A DNA stretch of 64,000 bases. Source: Acidiphilium rubrum. Lineage in GTDB: Bacteria; Pseudomonadota; Alphaproteobacteria; Acetobacterales; Acetobacteraceae. The stretch is from the NCBI RefSeq assembly GCF_900156265.1, contig NZ_FTNE01000009.1, positions 1 to 64,000 on the forward strand, read 5' to 3'. A model generated the notes under the pieces. It saw only the letters and a program-made list of their open reading frames with translations. It was not told the DNA's origin and ran no database searches. The translations under genes were made by a program, and so were the position numbers. This document shows positions 34,940 to 44,001 of the stretch, one piece after another (positions within the stretch are counted from its first letter, which is position 1; each line of letters begins with the position of its first letter).

Positions 34940-35410
34940 TCAATCGGATTCGAAGTCTGACGCCTGGTTGCCGAGGAGGAAACGGGGGCCTGGTCCGGCG
35001 CGGGCGGCGCGATCGTTCGGGTTGTAGAGGGCGCAGCGATCGAGCGAGAGGCAACCGCAACCGATGCAGCCGCCGAGCAGTTCGTGGGTTTTTTGCAGCA
35101 GCGTGATCTTCGCGGCGAGGGCGGATTGGAGTCTGGTGCCGATGGCTTGCCAGTCCGCGGCCGATGGCGCGTGGCCTCGTGGCAATGTGGCGAGTTCGGC
35201 TTCGATTTCGCTGATGGTGAGGCCGAGTTGTTGCGCGATCAGGGCGAAGGAGAGGCGCCGGATATCGGCGCGGGCGAAGCGGCGCTGATTACCGGCGCCG
35301 CGGGTGGCGGTCACGAGGCCGCGGGTTTCGTAGAAGCGGATTGCGGAAACGGACAGGCCGGTTCTGCGGGCGAGGTCACCGATCGATAGGGTGGCGGCCA
35401 GATTTTTCAT
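34940..35410 (-). CDS. soxR: Redox-sensitive transcriptional activator SoxR
   Basis: A 156-residue MerR-family regulator. The winged-helix DNA-binding part is SIGDLARRTGLSVSAIRFYE (9-28). A dimerisation helix follows, and then the [2Fe-2S] ligands Cys115, Cys118, Cys120 and Cys126 in the SoxR arrangement CX2CXCX5C (CIGCGCLSLDRC). Redox-cycling drugs or superoxide oxidise the cluster and activate target promoters. A near-consensus SoxR site lies 24 bases upstream, between this gene and the divergent VOC gene, which is its likely target. No soxS is seen, as expected outside enterobacteria. Confidence 0.96.
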   Translation of the reverse strand: MKNLAATLSIGDLARRTGLSVSAIRFYETRGLVTATRGAGNQRRFARADIRRLSFALIAQQLGLTISEIEAELATLPRGHAPSAADWQAIGTRLQSALAAKITLLQKTHELLGGCIGCGCLSLDRCALYNPNDRAARAGPGPRFLLGNQASDFESD

Positions 35411-35433
35411 GAATACCAGGAAAAAATGCTTGA

Positions 35434-35451
35434 TCTCAAGTTAGCTTGAGG
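35434..35451. promoter_or_regulatory. SoxR box
   Basis: TCTCAAGTTAGCTTGAGG matches the known SoxR operator CCTCAAGTTAACTTGAGG at 16 of 18 positions. A TTGATC at 35430-35435 could be the -35 of the rightward promoter, with an overlong 19-base spacer, as SoxR-activated promoters have. The -10 (CAGACG) is weak. It points to SoxR control of the gene starting at 35506. Confidence 0.88.
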
Positions 35452-35505
35452 TTCCAGACGTTGCAACCGGCGAGCGATTTCCGCCTGAACATTGAGGAGA
35501 TTGAA

Positions 35506-35883
35506 ATGTCGGCTTTACGGATTGAGCATGTGAATATCACGGTTGCGGACCCTGAGCGCACGGCGCGGCTGATGGCGGCGCTGTTTGACTGGCGGGTTCG
35601 GTGGAGCGGTGCCGCACGGAACGGGGGCCATTCGATCCATGTCGGGACGTCGGATCATTATGTGGCGCTCTACAACGGTGGCCAAACTGCCGAGGTGTTC
35701 GCCAAGGGGCGGCCACTGAACCATATTGGCGTGGAGGTTGATGATCTGGCTGATACCGAAGCGCGGGTGATTGCGGTGGGGTTAACGCCGTTCAGCCATG
35801 ATGATTATGAGCCAGGGCGGCGGTTCTATTTTTTCGACCCGGATGGAATAGAATATGAGGTGGTGAGTTACGCGGCGCCCTGA
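35506..35883 (+). CDS. VOC family (glyoxalase/bleomycin resistance-like) protein
   Basis: A 125-residue single VOC module. It begins ALRIEHVNITVADPERTARLM, with the first metal-type His in EHVNI. A second His lies in LNHIGVEVDDL and a Glu in DGIEYEVVSY, which is the usual H-H-E ligand set of VOC enzymes. It may be a dioxygenase, glyoxalase or drug-binding protein. Start ATG 35506 has GAGGAG upstream. Its position across a SoxR box suggests a role in detoxifying redox-active compounds; that is inferred. Confidence 0.85.
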   Translation: MSALRIEHVNITVADPERTARLMAALFDWRVRWSGAARNGGHSIHVGTSDHYVALYNGGQTAEVFAKGRPLNHIGVEVDDLADTEARVIAVGLTPFSHDDYEPGRRFYFFDPDGIEYEVVSYAAP

Positions 35884-35915
35884 GGGCGCCGCTGGCCTCG
35901 TTCGAAGAGTTTTTT

Positions 35916-35939
35916 GCTTCGTTTTTTCAAAAAAGAAGC
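35916..35939. repeat. AT-rich hairpin repeat, short copy between convergent genes
   Basis: GCTTCGTTTTTT and AAAAAAGAAGC form the stem. It is preceded by AGAGTTTTTT and followed by TCTTCCTTAACCTTT, the same tail as the copy at 25683-25706. It separates the convergent VOC and aminotransferase genes and would serve as a bidirectional terminator. Confidence 0.8.
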
Positions 35940-35964
35940 TCTTCCTTAACCTTTCTGCGTCAGA

Positions 35965-37149
35965 TTATGCGGCGGCGAGATAGTCGATCGCCGCGTTCAC
36001 GCCGCCATTGGCGTGCGGGACGCCGGCGAGGCGGAGGGAGAGTTCGACGATGGACAGGGTGCCGAGGATCATGGGTTCGTTGAGATCGCCCATGTGGCCG
36101 ATGCGGAAGACCTGGCCGCCGAGCGGGTCGAGGCCGCCGCCTAGGGAGACGTTGAAGCGGTCGTAGGCAATTTTGCGAACGGCTTCGGCGTCGTGGCCTT
36201 CGGGCATTTTGACGGCGGTGACCGAGTCTGAGCGGCGTTTGGGGTCGCTGCAGAAGAAGGCGACGCCTTGGTTACCGCTCCAGATCGAGACGGCGCGGCG
36301 GGTGGCTTCGGCGAGGCGGTGGTGGCGGCGCCAGACGTTTTCGATGCCTTCGGATTCGAGCAGGCGGACGGATTCGACCAGGCCGTAGAAGGGCGGGACA
36401 GGGACGGTGCCTACGAAGCTACGGTGGCGACGGGCCATCATTTTGGTCCAGTCGAAATAAAAGCGGGTGAGGGTGGCGGATTTATGGGCTTCGAGCGCTT
36501 TTTCGCTGACGGCGGTGAACGCCAGACCTGCGGGCAACATAAGGCCTTTCTGGCTGCCGCCGACGACGGCATCGATCCCCCAATCTTCCATGCGGAACTC
36601 TAGCGAGGCGAAGGAGGAGATGGTGTCGACCAGGAACAGGGCGGGGTGCTTGGCGGCATCGATGGCGGCGCGGATGGCGGGCAGGTCGAGCGCCACACCG
36701 GTCGAGGTTTCGTTATGAACGATGCAGACCGCTTTGATCTGGTGGGATTTATCAGCGAGGAGGCGTTCGGTGATGGTCGCGGGGTCTGGGCCACGGCGCC
36801 AGTCGGTCTCGGGCATTTCGGTGTTCAAGCCGAAGCGTTTGGCCATGGCCCCCCAGGTGCGGGAGAAATAGCCGCATTCGGGCATCAGGATGGTATCACC
36901 GGGGGAAAACAGGTTCTGGATGGTGGCTTCCCAGGCGCCGTGACCGCTGGAGGTGTAGATGAAGACCTCGCCGGTGGTGAACAGAAGGCGTTTAAGGCCG
37001 GCGACACCCTGGTCGTAAATGTCGATGAAGTCTTCCGACATGAAATCGACGGTGGGGACATCCATGGCGCGGAGAATGCTGTCGGGGATGTTGGTCGGGC
37101 CCGGGTTGGCGAAGAACAGGCGGCCTGGCTTGCGGGGTTTTGAGGTCAT
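35965..37149 (-). CDS. Serine-glyoxylate aminotransferase (class V aminotransferase)
   Basis: A 394-residue PLP enzyme of the serine-glyoxylate/alanine-glyoxylate group, moving the amino group of serine (or alanine) to glyoxylate. It begins GRLFFANPGPTNIP, a family hallmark. The PLP lysine is Lys201 in VVGGSQKGLMLP, and Asp175 in LFLVDTISS binds the pyridine nitrogen. NETSTGV is the conserved substrate-side loop. In methylotrophs this enzyme runs the serine cycle; no other serine-cycle genes are nearby, so photorespiratory-type glyoxylate disposal is equally possible. Confidence 0.9.
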   Translation of the reverse strand: MTSKPRKPGRLFFANPGPTNIPDSILRAMDVPTVDFMSEDFIDIYDQGVAGLKRLLFTTGEVFIYTSSGHGAWEATIQNLFSPGDTILMPECGYFSRTWGAMAKRFGLNTEMPETDWRRGPDPATITERLLADKSHQIKAVCIVHNETSTGVALDLPAIRAAIDAAKHPALFLVDTISSFASLEFRMEDWGIDAVVGGSQKGLMLPAGLAFTAVSEKALEAHKSATLTRFYFDWTKMMARRHRSFVGTVPVPPFYGLVESVRLLESEGIENVWRRHHRLAEATRRAVSIWSGNQGVAFFCSDPKRRSDSVTAVKMPEGHDAEAVRKIAYDRFNVSLGGGLDPLGGQVFRIGHMGDLNEPMILGTLSIVELSLRLAGVPHANGGVNAAIDYLAAA

Positions 37150-37424
37150 GGGGTGTGGTGATCCTGGCGATTGCGGGGTGTTGTTGGTTGCAGTCTGACG
37201 TTCACTTGGTTGGACGGCAAGACCTGACGCCGCGGAAACCGCGGTGGCACTCGAGATTAGCGGCAGGCATGCGATTATTGTTGTCGGTGGGGGCTCGCGG
37301 GGGGGAACTGGCCTTGCGGTTCTTCAACACCTTGCGTCAGGACTTTCCTCCCATAATGCGGTAACAGGGCCGGACGGAGCTAGGCAGGATTTCAATACGT
37401 CGATCAGATGGCTATCAACACGCC

Positions 37425-38984
<1,560 letters not shown>

Positions 38985-39041
38985 GGAGCGTCATGAGCAT
39001 GACCGGCGCGGGGTTTCAATAGGCGGACGTCCGCTTGGTGG

Positions 39042-39707
39042 TCAGACCAGATGTTCGGCGAAGAAGGCAAGGCTGCGGTCTTCGGCCAGCTTGTTGGCCT
39101 CGGCGTTGAAACTCGCCCGCGCGTCGCAGCCGAAACCGTGATCGGCGCCCTCGTAGATGAAGACCGGGATTTCGGGCTGGGAGGTCTTGATCGCTTCGAC
39201 ATCGGTGAGCGGGATGCCTTTGTCGAGCGCGCCGAAATGCAGCTGCACCGGGCAGGCGATGGGCGCTTCCTTGGTTTGCACGATGCCGCCGCCGTACCAG
39301 CCGATCGCGGCCTTGAAGCTCTTGCTGCGGGTCGCGCCCCACCAGGCGATGGTACCGCCCCAGCAATAGCCGATGATGCCGGTCGGGCGGGGGCTGAGGT
39401 TTGCGGCGGTCGCCTCGATATCGAGCATGACGTTGGATTCGGCGATGGCCGCGCGCAGTTCGAGGCCTTTTTTGATGCCGTCGGGCGTGTAGTCGAGTTC
39501 GACGTTGCGTTCGGCGCGGTCGAACACGGCGGGCGAAAGTACACGGTAGCCAAAGCTTGCCAGGTGATCGGCGATTTCGCGCATGTGCTGGTTGACGCCG
39601 AAGATTTCCTGCACGACCACCAGCGCACGCTCGGCTTTTTCATCGCCGGCGGCGTAGGCGTGGAATTTATGGCCGTCGGACGCGGTCAGTTCGATCATTT
39701 CACCCAA
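39042..39707 (-). CDS. Dienelactone hydrolase family protein
   Basis: A 221-residue alpha/beta hydrolase with the cysteine-type triad of dienelactone hydrolases: Cys115 in GYCWGG, an Asp in HFGALDKGIPL and His in GADHGF. Glu35 in VVQEIFGVNQH is the usual activating residue. I use the TTG at 39707, because AAGGAGA lies seven bases before it and homologues begin MG-x-x-I-x-LTA. ATG 39698 is the alternative. It is two bases from rppH. The physiological ester is unknown. Confidence 0.88.
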   Translation of the reverse strand: MGEMIELTASDGHKFHAYAAGDEKAERALVVVQEIFGVNQHMREIADHLASFGYRVLSPAVFDRAERNVELDYTPDGIKKGLELRAAIAESNVMLDIEATAANLSPRPTGIIGYCWGGTIAWWGATRSKSFKAAIGWYGGGIVQTKEAPIACPVQLHFGALDKGIPLTDVEAIKTSQPEIPVFIYEGADHGFGCDARASFNAEANKLAEDRSLAFFAEHLV

Positions 39708-39709
39708 GA

Positions 39710-40204
39710 TCAGTCTCCTTGCGGGGTTGCGAACGCGGCGAAATCGCGCGCGATGCGTTCATAGATGTGACGTTTGAACGGGACGGCGAGAGCGGGGATG
39801 GTCGCGAGATCGGCCCAGCGCCAGTCGATGAATTCGGGGTTTGGGTCTGCATCGAGCCGGATCATGGCGTCGGTGCCGGTAAAGCGCAGGGCGAACCAGC
39901 GCTGGCGTTGGCCGCGATGGCGGTTGCCCAGCCGGGCCGCGATATCGGGCGGGAAATCGTAGGTGATCCAGTCGGGGATTTCGCCGATGATGGCGGCCTC
40001 GGTGGTGCCGATTTCCTCACCGAGTTCGCGCAGCACGGCGGTGCGCGGGTCTTCCCCGGCATCGATGCCGCCTTGCGGTAATTGCCAGGGGTGGGTGAAG
40101 CTCGCCTGATGCCCGGCGCGACGCGCGATCAGGATTTGCCCGACGCGGTTGAACAGGGCGGCGCCGACGTTGGGCCGATAGGGCAGGGTGGCCGGGTCGG
40201 TCAT
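39710..40204 (-). CDS. rppH: RNA pyrophosphohydrolase (Nudix)
   Basis: A 164-residue Nudix enzyme that removes pyrophosphate from the 5' end of mRNAs and so primes decay by RNase E, whose gene is also in this window. The Nudix box spans Gly45 to Gly66 (GGIDAGEDPRTA, then REL and EE). It begins YRPNVGAALFNRVGQILIARR, the RppH-type start. It is shorter than most nucleoside-hydrolysing Nudix proteins with extra domains. The start codon overlaps the YibQ-like stop by four bases (ATGA). Confidence 0.93.
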   Translation of the reverse strand: MTDPATLPYRPNVGAALFNRVGQILIARRAGHQASFTHPWQLPQGGIDAGEDPRTAVLRELGEEIGTTEAAIIGEIPDWITYDFPPDIAARLGNRHRGQRQRWFALRFTGTDAMIRLDADPNPEFIDWRWADLATIPALAVPFKRHIYERIARDFAAFATPQGD

Positions 40205-41136
40205 CGCGATCCTGCGGGCAGGGCGAGCGCGCTGACCGGGACGAGGGCGATATGGGCGGCGCCGAGGCTCTTGCACCACGCTGCCAGGGCGGCGATTGCC
40301 GGGCCGGTCGGCCGGTCCAAGACGCCGAGCGCGTGGCCGTGGGCGAGGGCGATGGTGCCGAGCCGGTTGAGGTCGGCCGTTTCGGCGGCGATGCCAGTAT
40401 CGGGGTCGATCACGATGTCGGCGATACTGGAGGCAACGCCGGGGGGTGGGGTGACGTTGGGACTGGCAATGATCATGAAGACGCCGGCCTTGGCGAGTTG
40501 GCCACCGAGCCATGCGGCGGCGTGCTGATGTTTCAGGAACAATTCTGGCACCGTAAGGCCGATTGTATCGGTGACGCCGGCATAGCCTGCGGCGCGCGAC
40601 AAGGCCCAGTCGAGCCGTTTCAGATTATGCGGTGCCGCCGAGCCGGCGCGGAGTGCATCATCGCCGGCGGTGAACGTGGGTTCGCCATCGACCTGCATCG
40701 GCAGGCCGATGATGGTTTCATGGCCGGCTGCGCGGGCGGCGGCGGCGATGGTTTCGTCATGCGGCGCATAGGGTGACAAGGCGAGGGAGATTTGCGGGGG
40801 CAGGTTATGTACCGCGGCGAGGCTTGGGGTGAGGGCGTAGCCGATGCCGGCGATCATGATCGCGACGCGCGGTTCATCGGCCGCCGCGGTGGCGCGGGCC
40901 GCATAATAATGCATCGGGGTGACGCCGTAGGGACCCGGATGCGGGATTTTCCACGCGGGATCGACGCTGGAGGCTGCCTGGAGCATCGGGCTGGGCACGG
41001 GTATGCCGTTGCCGCGCGCGGCAAGCGCCGGGACTGATTTGATCGGGCCGAGATATTGCAAAACGGCAACGCCGATGACCACGACGGCCGCGACGCACCC
41101 CCAGAACAGCTTCAGTGAGGGTGGTACGCGCGGCAT
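40201..41136 (-). CDS. Divergent polysaccharide deacetylase family protein (YibQ/DUF610)
   Basis: A 311-residue exported or membrane-anchored protein with one N-terminal hydrophobic helix (residues about 9-29). The domain shows the family pattern: RVAIMIAGIGY, LPPQISLALSPYAPH, GHETIIGLPMQ, and later VFMIIASPNVTPP and ALGVLDRPTGPAIAALAAW. It is commonly found next to ctpA and envC, as here. The three are thought to act in envelope or peptidoglycan maintenance. Normal NodB motifs are not present, so deacetylase activity is doubtful. Confidence 0.85.
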   Translation of the reverse strand: MPRVPPSLKLFWGCVAAVVVIGVAVLQYLGPIKSVPALAARGNGIPVPSPMLQAASSVDPAWKIPHPGPYGVTPMHYYAARATAAADEPRVAIMIAGIGYALTPSLAAVHNLPPQISLALSPYAPHDETIAAAARAAGHETIIGLPMQVDGEPTFTAGDDALRAGSAAPHNLKRLDWALSRAAGYAGVTDTIGLTVPELFLKHQHAAAWLGGQLAKAGVFMIIASPNVTPPPGVASSIADIVIDPDTGIAAETADLNRLGTIALAHGHALGVLDRPTGPAIAALAAWCKSLGAAHIALVPVSALALPAGSR

Positions 41137-41150
41137 GGCTGGAAGGGAGA

Positions 41151-42524
41151 TCAGTGTGCCGCGTCCGCCTGGCTGGACCCGCCCTGCTGGGCCATGGCGC
41201 GGGCCAGTTTCAGCGCCATCTGCAACTGATAGTCGGTTGCCGGTTTTTGAGGGTCGAGCTTCGGCCAGCCGACCGGCGGGCGCGGTGCGATGGTTTTGGC
41301 CATGGCGGGGAGCACCAGCTTCGGCGGTAGGATCGGCGCCTTCATGCCGGACGGGTTGTGGAATGCGTTCGGCATGTTGGCTTCGCGGATTTTCGGGAAT
41401 TGATCCTTCGGGTTGGCGCTTTCATGCACGACCACATCCGGCTGCACGCCGTAATCCTGCAATGATTTGCCCGACGGCGTGTAGTAGAGCGCGGTGGTCA
41501 GGCGCAGCGCGCCATGGTCGGGGATGGTGAAAATTGTCTGCACCGAGCCCTTGCCGAAGCTGCGCGTGCCCATGACGACCGCGCGGCGGTTTTGTTGCAG
41601 GGCGGCGCTGACGATTTCGGCGGCGGAGGCGGTACCGGAATTGACCAGGATGACCAGCGGCGTGTGTTTGACCAGCGTATCGTCCGGGTGGGCGTACCAG
41701 ACTTCGTCATCGGAACTGTGACGGCCGTGGGTGGAGACGATTTCGCCGGTTTGTAGGAAATCGTTCGCGACAGCGATGCCCTGGTTGAGCAGGCCGCCGG
41801 GGTTGTTGCGCATGTCGAGCACATAGGCATCGACATGGCCGTGGCTTTCACGGCGGAGTTTGTGCACGGCGCGGCGGATGTCGCGGCTGGCGTTTTCGGA
41901 AAAGCTCGCGAGCCGCATATAACCGATCTTGCCGTAGAGCTTGCCCTTGACCGCCTGGACATGGATGGTTGCGCGGGTCAGGGTATCGACGATCGGCTTG
42001 TCGACACCGGCGCGCTTGATGGTCAGGGTGATCTTGCTGCCCGGCGGGCCGCGCATCGCGGTGACCGCCTTGTCGAGCGTGAGGCCGACCATCGGCTTGC
42101 CGTCGATCCCGACGATCAGATCGCCGGGTTTGATGCCGGCCTTGGCGGCGGGCGTGCCATCGATCGGGCTGATCACCTTGATGAAGCCGGCCGCCTGCGA
42201 GACTTCGAGGCCGAGGCCGCCGAACTGGCCGCTGGTTTCGGCCTGCATGTCCTGGTACTGTTGCTTGTTCATGTAGCCGCTGTGCGGATCGAGCCCGGCC
42301 AGCATGCCGTTCATGGAATCATAGATGAGTTTTTTCGAGGGTTCGGGCATCACGTAGTCGGCCTTGACCCGCTGGAAGATGTTTTCGAACAGGCCGAGCT
42401 GCTGATAGGTGTCGCTGCCCGCCGGCGCATCGGCCAGCGCACCGCGCACCACCGGGGCGATGACGCCGATTCCGACACCGGCAATAAAGGTGCCGGCGAT
42501 CAACAAGCTGGTCCGAAACTTCAT
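41151..42524 (-). CDS. ctpA: C-terminal processing peptidase, S41 family
   Basis: A 457-residue periplasmic serine protease. There is an N-terminal signal/anchor, then a PDZ domain (about residues 90-175, with GGLGLEV and GIKPGDLIVGIDG). The Ser/Lys dyad is Ser300 (NSGTASAAE) and Lys325 (RSFGKGSVQ), spaced 25 residues as usual. It degrades or trims envelope and peptidoglycan-hydrolase proteins. I choose ATG 42524, because AAAGGA is at proper spacing; ATG 42533 is immediately after it. It lies between an EnvC-like gene and a YibQ-like gene, a conserved cell-wall group. Confidence 0.94.
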   Translation of the reverse strand: MKFRTSLLIAGTFIAGVGIGVIAPVVRGALADAPAGSDTYQQLGLFENIFQRVKADYVMPEPSKKLIYDSMNGMLAGLDPHSGYMNKQQYQDMQAETSGQFGGLGLEVSQAAGFIKVISPIDGTPAAKAGIKPGDLIVGIDGKPMVGLTLDKAVTAMRGPPGSKITLTIKRAGVDKPIVDTLTRATIHVQAVKGKLYGKIGYMRLASFSENASRDIRRAVHKLRRESHGHVDAYVLDMRNNPGGLLNQGIAVANDFLQTGEIVSTHGRHSSDDEVWYAHPDDTLVKHTPLVILVNSGTASAAEIVSAALQQNRRAVVMGTRSFGKGSVQTIFTIPDHGALRLTTALYYTPSGKSLQDYGVQPDVVVHESANPKDQFPKIREANMPNAFHNPSGMKAPILPPKLVLPAMAKTIAPRPPVGWPKLDPQKPATDYQLQMALKLARAMAQQGGSSQADAAH

Positions 42525-42620
42525 CCGCGCCATCCTTTTGCCACGTCCAATCGCTACTGTCTCAACCAATAATGCGCCCTGACCGGAAGTCCAGTACCGG
42601 ATTTCGCGCCGCCCCGGAAC

Positions 42621-43883
42621 CTACGTGCCGCCGCCGAAATGACCGGCGGGGTCGATCGCGGTGCCGTGCTGGCGCAGTTCCACGTAAAGACGCGGCTGAT
42701 TGCCTGGATCGTGCGGGTCATATCGTGCCATGCTGCCGACCGGTTGGCCAGCCCGGACTGACTGGCCGACGCTGACGGAAAACCGATCAAGCCCTGCCAT
42801 CACGAAATCGTATCCGCCGCCGCAATCGAGAATGATCAACTTGCCGTAACTCTCGAACGGTTTTGCGAACACCACCTGGCCGGCACAGGCGGCGCTGACC
42901 ACGCCGCCCGGCGATGCAGCAAACGTGTCGCCGGTTGCCGGACCCGCCGCCGTTGGTGCGCCGAACGCGCGGACCAGTTTGCCGGCGACCGGCGCGCCGC
43001 GCAGTGGTTGCGGGACGGCGCCGGCCGGTGCGGGCAAACGCGCGGCGGCCGCCTGCGCGCGGGCCTTGGCCGCTGCACGACGATTGTCCTCTAATCGGGC
43101 GATCACAGCCACCAGGTCGTGCGCATTTGCTGCCGCGGTATTTGCCGCACGCTGTTCCGCCGCGTGCCGGGCGATCGACGCGGTTTCCTGGGAGCTGACC
43201 TTCGCAATATCGGTCTGCAGCGCGGCGTCGCTTGCCTGCTGGGCCGTGATGGCTTGCGTCAGCACGGCCTGCTGGGTGCTGAGAGCGGTGGTCAGTGCGG
43301 CGTAGCGCCGCCGTGCGGCGCGCAAGGCGGTTGCGCGGGCGCCGATTTGGCGGGTCAGCCCCTGCATCACGAGTGCCCCCTCCGCGGCGCGGCCGGGTGC
43401 GGCATCCGCGGCCAGCAAGGTCGCGGCCGGGTGCAGGGCAAGCCGCGCCATCAAGGGCAGCAAGGGCGCGATTGCCGCCGAATCGGCCTGTAGCTCGGCA
43501 CGGGCGGCATTTGCGTGGCGGGTCAGATGATCGAGCTTCTCGACGAGGCCTGCCGTTGCGGTCTCATCGACCCGCAAGGCGGCGGCCGCCGCGACCTCAC
43601 GCGTCACCAGCGCCGCCTGCTGCGCCCGCGCCGCCGCGGCCGCGCGCAACGCCGCCGCCGCGGCCGCCTGATGCTGCTGCGCCGCCCGATTGTCCGCATC
43701 CAGCCGTGCTCGCGCCCGGTCCAGCGACCCGGCCTGCGCGATGCCGGACAGGATGATCAGGATGGCTGCAACTGAGAGGGTGAGGCAGGTGAAGAAGAAG
43801 GCCAGGGGGCTTTGCCCCCTGGCCCCCCACCAAAGGCAGGGCCTTTGGAATCCATTCGTTTTAGGCGCGGGGAGGGCGGGCAC
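42621..43883 (-). CDS. EnvC-like murein hydrolase activator, start uncertain
   Basis: An exported protein with long Ala/Arg/Gln-rich coiled coils (about the first 270 residues after the signal). A C-terminal LytM/M23 domain runs FAASPGGVVSAACAGQVVFA, GKLIILDCGGGYDFVMAGL and PRLYVELRQ. The metal-binding His residues of active M23 enzymes are absent, as in EnvC, which activates amidases rather than cutting murein itself. The signal peptide core is TCLTLSVAAILIILSG. No ATG lies before it; the frame runs back into a GC-rich repeat. GTG 43883 is my choice; GTG 43916 and TTG 44012 are alternatives. It precedes ctpA. Confidence 0.78.
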   Translation of the reverse strand: MPALPAPKTNGFQRPCLWWGARGQSPLAFFFTCLTLSVAAILIILSGIAQAGSLDRARARLDADNRAAQQHQAAAAAALRAAAAARAQQAALVTREVAAAAALRVDETATAGLVEKLDHLTRHANAARAELQADSAAIAPLLPLMARLALHPAATLLAADAAPGRAAEGALVMQGLTRQIGARATALRAARRRYAALTTALSTQQAVLTQAITAQQASDAALQTDIAKVSSQETASIARHAAEQRAANTAAANAHDLVAVIARLEDNRRAAAKARAQAAAARLPAPAGAVPQPLRGAPVAGKLVRAFGAPTAAGPATGDTFAASPGGVVSAACAGQVVFAKPFESYGKLIILDCGGGYDFVMAGLDRFSVSVGQSVRAGQPVGSMARYDPHDPGNQPRLYVELRQHGTAIDPAGHFGGGT

Positions 43884-43985
43884 GGGATTCGGTATGGCAA
43901 TCGCCTGGACGCCCACCTCGCGCCTAAAACTAGCGGGTTCTAAGGGCTCCGCCCTTAGCGGGGTCCAGGGGCAGAGCCCCTGGCC
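43801..43985 (+). repeat. GC-rich inverted-arm repeat, copy B
   Basis: About 185 bases. From each end inward come a CCAGGGG(G)-type hairpin, then a second hairpin (CCAAAGGCAGGGCCTTTGG on one side, CTAAGGGCTCCGCCCTTAG on the other). The 20-base inner arms TTTTAGGCGCGGGGAGGGCG (43859-43878) and CGCCCACCTCGCGCCTAAAA (43910-43929) pair with two mismatches. It lies between gpmI and the EnvC-like gene and overlaps the latter's open frame. Confidence 0.9.
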
Positions 43986-44001
43986 TTCTTCCTTGTCTGC
44001 C

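Noticed and set aside
37150-37424. A gene in the gap between the aminotransferase and guaA (frame 37244-37462)
   Set aside because: The frame overlaps the guaA 3' end, has no ribosome binding site and matches no family. The CCGCGG-AAA-CCGCGG hairpin nearby is short and unsupported.
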